A stretch of 64,000 nt of DNA from assembly GCF_900141855.1 (NCBI RefSeq), contig NZ_FQYU01000001.1, positions 221,402 through 285,401 on the forward strand. The letters run 5' to 3'. A model generated the notes under the pieces. The model worked only from the letters and a program-made list of their open reading frames with translations. It was not told where the DNA came from and searched no databases. The position numbers and the translations under genes were made by a program. This DNA comes from Pseudozobellia thermophila. GTDB lineage: Bacteria; Bacteroidota; Bacteroidia; Flavobacteriales; Flavobacteriaceae. Below, piece after piece: positions 53,898 through 63,200 of the stretch. Numbering within the stretch: position 1 is the stretch's first letter; every line of letters starts with the position of its first letter.

Positions 53898-54162
53898 CCC
53901 TTTCCTTTTTCCGGTTTCATACTATTGCCGAGCTTTGAACTTTGGTTAGGCCGGTACGCCTTGGGTTTTACATCCCTAATCCCCTATTTTTCATAAAAAA
54001 AGGCGTAATTTATTCAATAGTAGCAATCTTGGAAAAATATCCGAACAACAAATTCGGCAAGATCGATAGTAAACAGCAATTTGGCAGAACAAGACTCGGG
54101 GCACCCCTGTGCCTATCGAGGGCCATTAAATCTACAACCCATAAAGAAGTACATAAGAAGTT

Positions 54163-54792
54163 ATGAAAGCACATACAAAAGAAACACAAGCGACAATGAC
54201 ACCCCAAAAGGCCCTGGACTTTCTAAAAGAAGGAAACAAGCGCTTTCTTCAGAACCTGAGGGCCAATCGCAACCTGCTCGAACAGGTAAACGACACCCGC
54301 GAAGGGCAATTTCCCTTTGCCACCATTTTGAGCTGTATTGATTCACGGGTGTCCGCAGAACTGGTCTTCGACCAAGGGCTAGGAGATATTTTCAGTGTCC
54401 GGATCGCAGGCAATTTTGTCAATGAGGACATTCTCGGCAGTATGGAATTTGCCTGCAAACTGGCAGGCACCAAACTTGTGGTCGTTTTGGGCCATACCAG
54501 TTGCGGAGCCATCAAAGGAGCCTGCGACCACGCGCGCATGGGCAACCTCACCGCCTTGATCAACAAACTGGAACCGGCCGTAGAGGGCGTGAAGGAACCC
54601 GCGGACGAAAATCTAAGAAACTCCCAAAACCTCGAGTTTGTCGACAAGGTTTCCGAAAAAAATGTTATGTTGACCATGGAACGTATCCGCAAAGAAAGTC
54701 CCTTACTTGCCGAAATGGAAAAAAATGGCGAGATCCTTATCATAGGTGGTATGTACGATATAAGCAATGGCGAGGTAACTTTCTTCGAATAA
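54163..54792 (+). CDS. Beta-class carbonic anhydrase
   Basis: The 209-residue enzyme interconverts CO2 and bicarbonate. Zinc ligands Cys58, Asp60 (SCIDSR), His111 and Cys114 (LGHTSCGAIKGA) are all present, with Arg62 making the Asp-Arg dyad. No signal peptide is seen, so it is cytoplasmic. The SulP transporter gene follows 220 bases downstream on the same strand, a context common for bicarbonate uptake. Confidence 0.93.
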   Translation: MKAHTKETQATMTPQKALDFLKEGNKRFLQNLRANRNLLEQVNDTREGQFPFATILSCIDSRVSAELVFDQGLGDIFSVRIAGNFVNEDILGSMEFACKLAGTKLVVVLGHTSCGAIKGACDHARMGNLTALINKLEPAVEGVKEPADENLRNSQNLEFVDKVSEKNVMLTMERIRKESPLLAEMEKNGEILIIGGMYDISNGEVTFFE

Positions 54793-55014
54793 ATGGAAGC
54801 GTCCCAACACCTATTTGTGCCACTAGTACCCCGAATGGTAAAAAAGGGGTTGGGTCGTGCAATCACATACATGTCAAAATTCAACCCTGAAGGGGTAGAA
54901 ATCAAATTCAACTCTAAAAACACACATATACAGAAACCGTACATCGTGTTTGCCCGCATCGGGCACCAATATTTACGTTCTGCATACCTTACTTAAAAAC
55001 TTAACTTGACTATT

Positions 55015-56910
55015 ATGAAAAATTTATTTTCAAACCTTAAAGGAGACCTATTTGGAGGCATTACCGCAGGTATCGTAGCCCTACCCTTGGCCCTGGCCTT
55101 TGGTGTAAGTTCAGGAATGGGCCCAAGTGCAGGACTCTACGGCGCCATCTTCATTAGTTTTTTTGCCGCCCTTTTTGGTGGTACGAGCACCCAAATTTCC
55201 GGGCCCACCGCCCCGATGACCGCTGTGAGTATGGTGGTTATTGCCGGTATAGTGGCCTTGTACGACGGTAGTCTCGAAAAGGCCCTGCCCGCGATTCTCC
55301 TTATTTTCCTTTTGGCAGGACTCATGCAAATCGGACTCGGTCTTCTCGGCATAGGTAAATACATAAGATATATACCTTATCCGGTGGTCTCGGGCTTTAT
55401 GACGGCCATTGGGGTCATCATCCTCGTTACGCAAATCTTGCCCGCCCTCGGTTACTACCCAAAGGAAGATGAGGAATTCGTCAACCAATTCAAGCCCATG
55501 GCCGAAGAAATTATCTTGGAAAATATTTTAAAGGAAGAAGCCGGTGAAGGCATCTTGGTTCTCGAAGACTTTGAAGAAACCATAAGTCGCGCGGGGGCCA
55601 TCACCGAGGAAGATATGATGAAAGAGGCCCGAACCCTTGCCCAGACCGAAGCTTCGGGGGTAATCGGTTCCATTAAGGTCTTGCCCAGGGCCTTGCAGAA
55701 CATCAACTGGCTCGAACTCATCCTTGCCTTATCGACCATTGTCATTATTTATGGCTTTAAACGCATTACCACGGCCATTCCCAGCGCCCTTGTGGCCTTA
55801 ATCGTCGTTTCGGGGGTCGCTTATGGCTTCGGATTGGACTACAGACCCATAGAACAGATCCCCAGTGGCTTTCCCGTACCGAACCTCAACATCTTTACCG
55901 AATTCGAGTTAGGTGCCATCTCACCCTATGTGTTTACGGCGCTGACCTTGGCCCTGCTCGGTGCCATAGATTCCCTTTTGACATCGGTAGTGGCCGACAA
56001 TATGACGAAGACCAAGCACAAACCCAATAAGGAATTGATAGGGCAGGGTATCGGTAACAGTATAGGGGCAATCTTTGGCGGAATTCCAGGCGCCGGTGCC
56101 ACAATACGAACCGTAGTAAATATAAATGCCGGTGGCAAAACCAAACTTTCGGGTATGGTGGCCGGGGTACTTTTGCTCATTATTCTCTTGGCCCTGGGGC
56201 CCGTGGCCTCGCAGATTCCCGCCGCCGTACTCGCCGGGATCTTGGTCACCGTAGGTATCGGTGTAATGGACTATAAAGGACTTAAGGCCATACCCAGTTT
56301 GCCAAAGGATATCAGCCTGGGGCCCATCAAGCTCAGCTCCGAAGTTGTGATAATGCTAATTGTATTGGTACTATCCTCTATATGGAATTTGGTATATGCC
56401 GTGGGGGTCGGCCTGGTCATCGCATCGCTCATGTTCATGAAAAAAATGGGCGACCTTACCGCCGAACGCTCTGATGTAAAACCCCTCGAAAAAGAAGAAG
56501 GTTGGGCCGATGAGGCCAATTTTCCCCAAAATCTAAAGGAAGAGGTGTTTATAAAGCACCTGAAAGGGCCGCTTTTCTTTGGATCGACAAGCGAATTCCA
56601 ACAATTGGCCGATCAAATACCGCGAACGGCATCCACGGTAATTATACGAATGGGACGTATGCAGTATATGGATCAATCGGGCCTCTATACCCTCGAAGAT
56701 GTTTTGATCGATTTAAAAAAGTCGGGCATGAACATATTATTGGTAAACGTGCTTCCGCAGCCAAGGTATATGATGGAGCGGGTAAACGTTATTCCCAAAT
56801 TGATTCCCGAAGAGCACATCTTTACCGATTTTGACCAGTGCCTTGCCTGGGTAAAGGAAAACGTGAAGGACAGACATAAGGCAATCGAATCGGCCCCCGT
56901 AATCGAGTAG
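55015..56910 (+). CDS. SulP-family transporter with STAS domain (probable bicarbonate type)
   Basis: The 631-residue inner-membrane protein has a SulP membrane domain of about 11-14 helices (residues about 10-470), including GGITAGIVALPLALAFGVSS and GIPGAGATIRTVVNINAGG. A STAS domain follows (about 505-600; IIRMGRMQYMDQSGLYTLED). An acidic insert of about 60 residues (near 155-215, EDEEFVNQFKPMAEEIILEN) sits between helices. Adjacency to carbonic anhydrase suggests bicarbonate as substrate (inference). The ATG at 55015 is chosen. A strong terminator follows. Confidence 0.88.
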   Translation: MKNLFSNLKGDLFGGITAGIVALPLALAFGVSSGMGPSAGLYGAIFISFFAALFGGTSTQISGPTAPMTAVSMVVIAGIVALYDGSLEKALPAILLIFLLAGLMQIGLGLLGIGKYIRYIPYPVVSGFMTAIGVIILVTQILPALGYYPKEDEEFVNQFKPMAEEIILENILKEEAGEGILVLEDFEETISRAGAITEEDMMKEARTLAQTEASGVIGSIKVLPRALQNINWLELILALSTIVIIYGFKRITTAIPSALVALIVVSGVAYGFGLDYRPIEQIPSGFPVPNLNIFTEFELGAISPYVFTALTLALLGAIDSLLTSVVADNMTKTKHKPNKELIGQGIGNSIGAIFGGIPGAGATIRTVVNINAGGKTKLSGMVAGVLLLIILLALGPVASQIPAAVLAGILVTVGIGVMDYKGLKAIPSLPKDISLGPIKLSSEVVIMLIVLVLSSIWNLVYAVGVGLVIASLMFMKKMGDLTAERSDVKPLEKEEGWADEANFPQNLKEEVFIKHLKGPLFFGSTSEFQQLADQIPRTASTVIIRMGRMQYMDQSGLYTLEDVLIDLKKSGMNILLVNVLPQPRYMMERVNVIPKLIPEEHIFTDFDQCLAWVKENVKDRHKAIESAPVIE

Positions 56911-56935
56911 GCCATTAAAACGCCCCTGAAGTTAC

Positions 56936-56965
56936 AAGGCCCCGAAATTATCGGGGCCTTTTTTA
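56936..56965 (+). terminator. Intrinsic terminator of the carbonic anhydrase-SulP unit
   Basis: The stem AAGGCCCCGA / TCGGGGCCTT has a 5-base loop and is followed by a run of T. Confidence 0.9.
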
Positions 56966-57011
56966 CTTGAAATGTACGGTGTAAAGCAAAATCAGGTTCG
57001 GTAAAATGTCT

Positions 57012-57019
57012 TAAATTTG
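57012..57019 (+). promoter_or_regulatory. Putative -7 element of pheS
   Basis: The sequence TAAATTTG matches TAnnTTTG, 17 bases before the pheS ATG. The upstream box is not clear. Confidence 0.4.
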
Positions 57020-57036
57020 CGCCATTAGCCAAAACC

Positions 57037-58056
57037 ATGATCGAAACGTTAAAAAAGCATATCGCCGAAGTTGAAAAGTTTACTGCCGACAACAAGGAAG
57101 CAGTTGAGGCTTTTAGAATCAAATATTTGGGAAAAAAGGGATTGTTGAACGAGTTTTTTGCCGAGTTCAAGAACGTTCCCAATGAACTCAAAAAAGAATT
57201 CGGCCAAACCATAAACCAATTAAAATCGGCGGCTACCGAAAAGGTGAACGCATTAAAGGCCGAGTTGGAGAACACCAGTGAAGAAGCCGGCGTCTACGGA
57301 GACCTTACCCGCCCGGGCGAGGCACTTGAACTCGGTGCCCGCCATCCGATTTCCATTGTCAAGAACCAAATCATCGAAATCTTTTCAAGAATTGGGTTCA
57401 ATGTATCGGAAGGGCCGGAAATAGAGGATGATTGGCACAATTTTACGGCCCTCAACCTGCCTGAATACCACCCCGCGCGGGATATGCAGGATACTTTTTT
57501 CATACAGACCGACCCCGATATATTGCTGCGCACCCACACTTCGTCGGTGCAAGTGCGCTACATGGAAAACAACCAACCCCCGATCCGTACCATCTCCCCG
57601 GGCCGCGTGTATCGAAACGAGGCCATTTCGGCACGGTCGCACTGCTTCTTTCACCAGGTCGAAGGCCTGTATATCGACGAAGATGTCTCGTTTGCCGATC
57701 TAAAACAGACCTTGCAGTTCTTCACCCAAGAGCTCTTTGGCAAATCGAAGATCAGGCTGCGTCCGTCGTATTTCCCGTTTACCGAACCCAGTGCCGAAGT
57801 CGATGTGTATTGGGGACTTGAAACCGAAACCGACTATAAGATGACCAAGGGTACCGGCTGGTTGGAAATCATGGGTTGCGGCATGGTCGACCCCAACGTT
57901 CTCGACAACTGTGGCATCGATTCCAAAAAATACTCCGGTTTTGCCTTCGGAATGGGCATCGACCGTATCGCCCTACTGTTGCACCAAATATCGGATATTC
58001 GCTTGTTGAGTGAGAACGATGTTCGCTTTTTAGAACAGTTCAAGAGTGCGCTTTAA
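57037..58056 (+). CDS. pheS: Phenylalanyl-tRNA synthetase alpha subunit
   Basis: The 339-residue class II synthetase alpha chain has an N-terminal coiled coil (about residues 1-90). Motif 1 includes GFNVSEGPEIEDDWHNF; motif 2 contains RTHTSSVQVRYM and PGRVYRNEAISARSHCFFHQ; motif 3 contains FAFGMGIDRIALL. Together with PheT (not in this window) it charges tRNA-Phe. It starts after a terminator, and a conserved small gene follows 11 bases downstream. Confidence 0.95.
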   Translation: MIETLKKHIAEVEKFTADNKEAVEAFRIKYLGKKGLLNEFFAEFKNVPNELKKEFGQTINQLKSAATEKVNALKAELENTSEEAGVYGDLTRPGEALELGARHPISIVKNQIIEIFSRIGFNVSEGPEIEDDWHNFTALNLPEYHPARDMQDTFFIQTDPDILLRTHTSSVQVRYMENNQPPIRTISPGRVYRNEAISARSHCFFHQVEGLYIDEDVSFADLKQTLQFFTQELFGKSKIRLRPSYFPFTEPSAEVDVYWGLETETDYKMTKGTGWLEIMGCGMVDPNVLDNCGIDSKKYSGFAFGMGIDRIALLLHQISDIRLLSENDVRFLEQFKSAL

Positions 58057-58067
58057 CCGCTGTAGAA

Positions 58068-58463
58068 GTGAAAAAAGACATAGAGATACCAATTGCCAAA
58101 GACGTTCATGTCGCCATTATACGGGAATGGAACGATGAATTCCTTTCCAAAGACTGGAACGCCTACATCTTGAACAACCGTAGGGATCCGATAGAAATGA
58201 CCATCGTGGTATCGAAAGGCTTCGATTCAGATCGCAAGACCTCTACCATGCGCCACGGCCTGGGCGACATTGCGGCCAAGTCTTTTGTAAAGATCGAACT
58301 CTTGACCGAAGAGGTCCTAGCCCTTGACAATGAGTTTTTCGTTACCTTTTTTGCCGATGGAAAACTATATGAAAAACGGTTTCTGTTTCCCAAATACAGT
58401 ATTTCCGAACAAGCCTTAGCGCCTATACCCCTGATCGATAAGGAGGGTATCCTACCCAATTGA
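58068..58463 (+). CDS. Conserved hypothetical protein co-transcribed with pheS
   Basis: The 131-residue cytoplasmic protein starts at a GTG 11 bases after pheS. It is rich in charged residues, with strands such as VHVAIIREWNDEFLSKDWNA and HGLGDIAAKSFVKIELLTEE. I believe the family is conserved in Flavobacteriia, but no function is known. The pairing with pheS suggests a link to translation or tRNA; that is an inference from position only. Confidence 0.65.
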   Translation: MKKDIEIPIAKDVHVAIIREWNDEFLSKDWNAYILNNRRDPIEMTIVVSKGFDSDRKTSTMRHGLGDIAAKSFVKIELLTEEVLALDNEFFVTFFADGKLYEKRFLFPKYSISEQALAPIPLIDKEGILPN

Positions 58464-58516
58464 GCCCGTTCTTTAACAAAAAATTAGCACTTATTATCGA
58501 ATTTTAAGTTCTTTTG

Positions 58517-58534
58517 GTTTGTTTCTTTCCGAAC
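58517..58534 (+). promoter_or_regulatory. 18-bp operator upstream of the regulator gene
   Basis: The element GTTTGTTTCTTTCCGAAC is almost identical to the element upstream of the RND adaptor gene (two mismatches over 18 bases). Its ends form an imperfect GTTyG / CGAAC inverted repeat. It overlaps the -33 box of the promoter at 58518-58548, a classic repressor position. Confidence 0.65.
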
Positions 58535-58548
58535 TAACTGTACCTTTG
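58518..58548 (+). promoter_or_regulatory. Promoter of the GbsR/MarR-type regulator gene
   Basis: TTTG (58518-58521) is followed by exactly 19 bases and then TACCTTTG (58541-58548). This is an exact match to the Bacteroidota sigma-A-like promoter TTTG-N19-TAnnTTTG. The gene starts 20 bases downstream. Confidence 0.75.
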
Positions 58549-58568
58549 TCCCTTCAATTTTTATAGGT

Positions 58569-59051
58569 ATGAACAAAGAAGAAGCTAAACAGCAATTAAT
58601 AGAAGAGCTAGGGGTTCATTTTGAATCGGAATATTCCCTGCCTCCGTTGGCTGCAAGAATTTTCGCGAATTTGGTCATTACAGAGGAGGACGGACTTACT
58701 TTTGAAGATTGCCTAACAAAACAATGTGCCAGTAAAAGCTCGGTTTCCACATCGCTTAACTTACTGTTGCAAATGGATTTTATTAAATATTTTACCAAGT
58801 CGGGAGACAGAAAAAGATATTTCAAGATTGCCAATAAAGACGCTTTTTTTATCGGAAAACTGAATGCAGTGCTCAAAAAACTGGAAAAAGAGTCGGAAAT
58901 GATAAAGAAAGTTGAAAGCTATAACATAGTCCATAACCCTAAAAAACACGAAGCCAACAAAGAAAAGAAGAAGATATACATGAAATGCGTAGAAGATACA
59001 AAAGCAATATATAGAAAGGCTATTGAAGATTTAAAGAATATACAGGAATAA
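58569..59051 (+). CDS. GbsR/MarR-type transcriptional regulator
   Basis: The 160-residue winged-helix protein matches the GbsR/MarR group. An N-terminal helix leads into LPPLAARIFANLVITEEDGL, and the recognition helix lies in KQCASKSSVSTSLNLLLQMD. The wing has YFTKSGDRKRYFKIA, and a long C-terminal dimerisation helix follows (about residues 95-155). It sits directly upstream of the RND operon and shares an 18-bp element with it, so it is very probably its repressor and also controls itself. The inducer is unknown. Confidence 0.88.
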   Translation: MNKEEAKQQLIEELGVHFESEYSLPPLAARIFANLVITEEDGLTFEDCLTKQCASKSSVSTSLNLLLQMDFIKYFTKSGDRKRYFKIANKDAFFIGKLNAVLKKLEKESEMIKKVESYNIVHNPKKHEANKEKKKIYMKCVEDTKAIYRKAIEDLKNIQE

Positions 59052-59067
59052 TTTTTTTGTCTTTATA

Positions 59068-59085
59068 GTTCGTTTATTTCCGAAC
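59068..59085 (+). promoter_or_regulatory. 18-bp operator upstream of the RND adaptor gene
   Basis: The element GTTCGTTTATTTCCGAAC matches the regulator-proximal copy at 16 of 18 positions. It has perfect terminal inverted repeats, GTTCG and CGAAC. It lies 66 bases before the adaptor ATG, and a promoter for the RND genes must be close, though no perfect consensus is seen. Confidence 0.65.
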
Positions 59086-59150
59086 ATTCAGAATTAACAA
59101 AACCTTAACACGTTCATATTATTAACCACATACAAACATCCACCTACAAA

Positions 59151-60236
59151 ATGAAGAAATTATCAATCATAGGACTATTAAGTGCAGGTCTTCTTTTAAG
59201 TTCCTGTTTTGGAACCACCCCCGAAAAGCAGGCAGGCGCCGCTGCACCCCCGCCACCAAGTTTAAAGGTCGGTGAACTGCAAAAGAAAGACATCACTATA
59301 TATAATGAATTTGCCACGACCCTAGAAGGTAAGCAGAATGTTGAAATATGGCCAAAAGTAAGCGGCTTTATACAAGAAGTATATGTTGAGGAAGGGCAGA
59401 AAATTAAAAAAGGACAATTGCTTTTTAAATTGGAGACCCAAACCCTTAACCAAGATGCCAACGCTGCCAAAGCAGCGGTAAACGTCGCCCAAGTAGAGGT
59501 AGATAAACTTAAGCCCCTCGTTGAAAAAAACATCATCAGTGAGGTACAACTGGAAACGGCGAAAGCACAACTCGCCCAGGCCAAGGCCAATTATGAGAGT
59601 ATTGTATCCAACATTGGCTATTCGCGAATTACCAGTCCGGTAGACGGTTACATTGGCGAGATTCCCTATAAAACAGGAGCTTTGGTAAGCTCAAATATGA
59701 CCCAACCATTAACTACGGTATCGGATGTGAGCGAGGTACGTGCCTATTTTTCATTGAACGAAAAAGAGCTTCTGGCCCTAAAGGAATCCTTGCCAAAAAA
59801 CGAGAACAACGGTATTGACCTTAAAAATGCCCCCGAGGTAACCCTGGTTATGATCAATGGCCAAGAATATCCCGAACCCGGAAAAATAGCCATGATCAAC
59901 TCCATAATCAACGGCACTACAGGAAGTGTAACGGCGAGGGCCGATTTTAAGAACAAAAACAATTTGCTAAGCAGTGGTAGTACCGGTAAGATCAAGATGC
60001 CGGTTGTTTATGGAGGTGCCTATGAAATTCCACAGGAGGCCACCATAGACCTTCAAGGCAAAAAACTGGTCTATGTACTAAAAGACGACAATACCATTAC
60101 TACAATGCCCATAAACATAGTGGCGAACACCCAAAAAGGGTTTATCGTGGAAAAGGGAATTGAGGAAGGAACCAAAATCGTTCTTGAGGGAGTGACCAAA
60201 TTAAGGGACGGAATGACCATAAACCCTGTCCAATAA
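59151..60236 (+). CDS. RND efflux periplasmic adaptor (HlyD/AcrA-type)
   Basis: The 361-residue lipoprotein has a signal ending LLLSSCFGTT (lipid Cys19). The membrane-fusion layout follows: a biotinyl-lipoyl half (VEIWPKVSGFIQEVYVEEGQ), an alpha-helical hairpin (about residues 95-150), a second lipoyl half (YSRITSPVDGYIGEIPYKTG) and a beta-barrel/MP domain to the end. It bridges the inner-membrane pump and the outer-membrane channel encoded next to it. Confidence 0.93.
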   Translation: MKKLSIIGLLSAGLLLSSCFGTTPEKQAGAAAPPPPSLKVGELQKKDITIYNEFATTLEGKQNVEIWPKVSGFIQEVYVEEGQKIKKGQLLFKLETQTLNQDANAAKAAVNVAQVEVDKLKPLVEKNIISEVQLETAKAQLAQAKANYESIVSNIGYSRITSPVDGYIGEIPYKTGALVSSNMTQPLTTVSDVSEVRAYFSLNEKELLALKESLPKNENNGIDLKNAPEVTLVMINGQEYPEPGKIAMINSIINGTTGSVTARADFKNKNNLLSSGSTGKIKMPVVYGGAYEIPQEATIDLQGKKLVYVLKDDNTITTMPINIVANTQKGFIVEKGIEEGTKIVLEGVTKLRDGMTINPVQ

Positions 60237-60276
60237 CAACCACTACATACATTCCATAATCCATAAATAGAGAACA

Positions 60277-63200
60277 ATGTTTCAAAAATTTATAGATCGT
60301 CCCGTACTATCTACGGTGATATCGATCATTATTGCCATTCTGGGTATTTTAGGACTGACCTCCCTGCCCGTTGAACAGTATCCTGAAATTGCACCGCCTA
60401 CGGTACAGGTTTCAGCTACCTATACCGGTGCAAACGCCGAAACGGTGCTCAATAGTGTTGTTACCCCGTTGGAGGAGCAGATCAATGGTGTCGAAGGCAT
60501 GTTGTACATGACTTCTACCGCCAGTAATGACGGATCAGCCAATATAAACGTATTCTTCAAACTGGGTACCGACCCCGATATTGCCGCCGTAAACGTTCAG
60601 AACAGGGTGGCCCGCGCCAATAGCGTACTGCCAGAGGCCGTAATAAACACCGGGGTAACTACCCAAAAGGCACAGACAAGTGCCCTAATGTTCTTCTCCC
60701 TATTTTCGGAGAACGAAAACTACGACGCCACCTTTGTCGAAAACTATGCCCGAATCAATTTGGTGCCCAAGTTGCAACGTATCGAAGGGGTAGGAAACGT
60801 TACCGTGTTCGGTGCCAAGGATTACTCGATGCGTATTTGGTTGAACCCCGAAAAAATGGCGGCCTATAAACTGATGCCATCCGATATTCAAGCGGCATTG
60901 CGCGAGCAAAACCTTGAGGCGGCCACAGGTAAGATCGGTGAAAATGCCGATGGTATTTACGAATACGTACTTAAATACAAGGGCCGTCTTTCCGAAGAGG
61001 CCGAATATGGGAACATCATCATCAAAGCACAGGATAACGGACAATATTTACGTCTTGGTGATGTGGCCGAAATTGAAATGGGCGCCTACAGTTACAGTAC
61101 CCTGAACGAAGGTATGGGAAAACCCGGTACCGCCGTGGGTATCTTTCAGACCTCGGGTTCGAACGCCAACCAGATCATCGACGCCATCCAAGATATCCTA
61201 CAAGAAAGTAAGAAGGATTTTCCAAAGGGAATCGATTATGTAATCCCGTACAACACCAAAGACTTCTTGGATGCCTCTATCGATCATGTGGTACAGACCC
61301 TTATCGAGGCCTTCTTGCTGGTATTTGTCGTCGTGTTCCTGTTCCTACAGGATTTTAGGTCTACCCTGATACCTGCGATTGCCGTGCCGGTGGCCATTAT
61401 CGGTACCTTCTTCTTCCTCTCGCTATTTGGGTACTCCATCAACATGTTGACCCTTTTTGCCATGATCTTGGCCATTGGTATTGTGGTAGATGATGCCATT
61501 GTGGTGGTAGAAGCGGTACATGCCAAAATGGAAGAAGGTGCGGAAAACGCCAAAACGGCCACCAAGTCGGCCATGTCGGAAATATCCGGAGCCATTATAT
61601 CCATTACCTTGGTTATGTCGGCGGTATTTATCCCCGTATCCTTTATCAGTGGTTCTTCGGGTGTGTTCTACCAACAATTCGGTATTACCCTGGCCATTGC
61701 CATTCTTATTTCCGCGGTAAACGCCTTAACCCTGAGTCCTGCCTTGGCAGCACTTTTCCTTAAACCCCACAACCCGTCGGAAGAACATAAGAAAAAGGGA
61801 CTTTCGAAACGTTTCTTCACCGCATTCAATACGGCATTTGATGCGATGACGGATAAATATATCGGTTCGGTAAAGTTCTTTTCAAACAAAAAATGGTTGA
61901 CGGTTTTATCCTTGGTTGTCTTTTCTGCCATCGCCGTAGCCCTTTTTAGGTCTACACCAACCGGTTTTATACCGAACGAAGATCAAGGTATTATCTTTAC
62001 CGACGTATCATTGGCTCCGGGTACCACTTTGGAAAAAACCCAGGAAACGGTTAAGAAATTGGATTCGATCTACCAATCCATGGATGTTATCAAATCTAGG
62101 ATGAACATTGCCGGTAGAAGTTTCTTGAACGGGGTAAACGGTGGCTCATACGCCTTTTCGGTAATCAAACTACAGGACTTTGATGATCGCAAAGCCGATT
62201 CCCTTTCGGTAGGTGCGACCATTAAAACCCTATTTGCCAAGGCATCGGCCATTAAAGAGGCCAATATTATCTTTATCGCCCCGCCCAGTGTTCGAGGTTT
62301 CGGAAACTCTGCAGGTTTTGAACTTAACCTACAGAGTAAGGATGCCGACGATTGGCTGACCATAGGCCAAACCACAAACGAATTCTTGGCCGCATTGAAC
62401 GCAAGACCAGAGGTGCAATACGCCATCACGTCGTTCAATCCGAATTTCCCGCAATACGAATTGCAGGTCGATATCGAAAAAATAAAATCGGCCGGATTGG
62501 CCGTTACCGATATTTTCAACGCCATGCAAGGATATTATGGTGGATTGTACACAACCGACTTTAACAAGTTCGGTAAGCAATACCGTGTCATGATCCAAGC
62601 CAAACCCGAAGACAGGGCCGACGAAAATTCGTTGAACCATATTTTTGTAACCAACGGCAATGGCGAATCGGTAGCCGTATCGCAATTCGTATCCTTAAAG
62701 AAAATTTACGGTCCGGAGGTGGTAAGTAGGTTCAACCTGTTGAGCTCGGTAAAGATCAACGGTGCCATGAACCCCGGTTATTCTACAGGTGATGCCATTA
62801 AGGCCATCGAAGAAGTTGCCGCCCAGGTATTGCCCACCAATTACACCTATGAATATTCCGGGCTTACCAAAGAGGAAAACAGTGCAGGTAGCCAAACCGT
62901 ACTCATCTTCCTGTTGAGTTTGATATTCGTTTATTTCTTGCTAAGCGCCCAGTACGAATCGTACATATTGCCCTTGTCGATCATACTGTCGCTACCCATT
63001 GGTATTGCCGGGGCTATCGGATTTATCAACCTGGCAGGACTTGAAAACAACATTTACTTCCAGATCGCCTTGATCATGTTGATCGGTCTGCTTTCCAAAA
63101 ACGCCATTCTTATCGTAGAATTTGCCTTGCAGCGTAGAAAACACGGCATGTCTATCATCGACTCGGCCATTGACGGTGCAAAAGCGCGACTTAGACCTAT

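Noticed and set aside
54793-54996. 67-codon frame starting immediately after the carbonic anhydrase stop
   Set aside because: Composition is not protein-like, there is no family resemblance, and it lies in the region that should hold the upstream sequence of the SulP gene.
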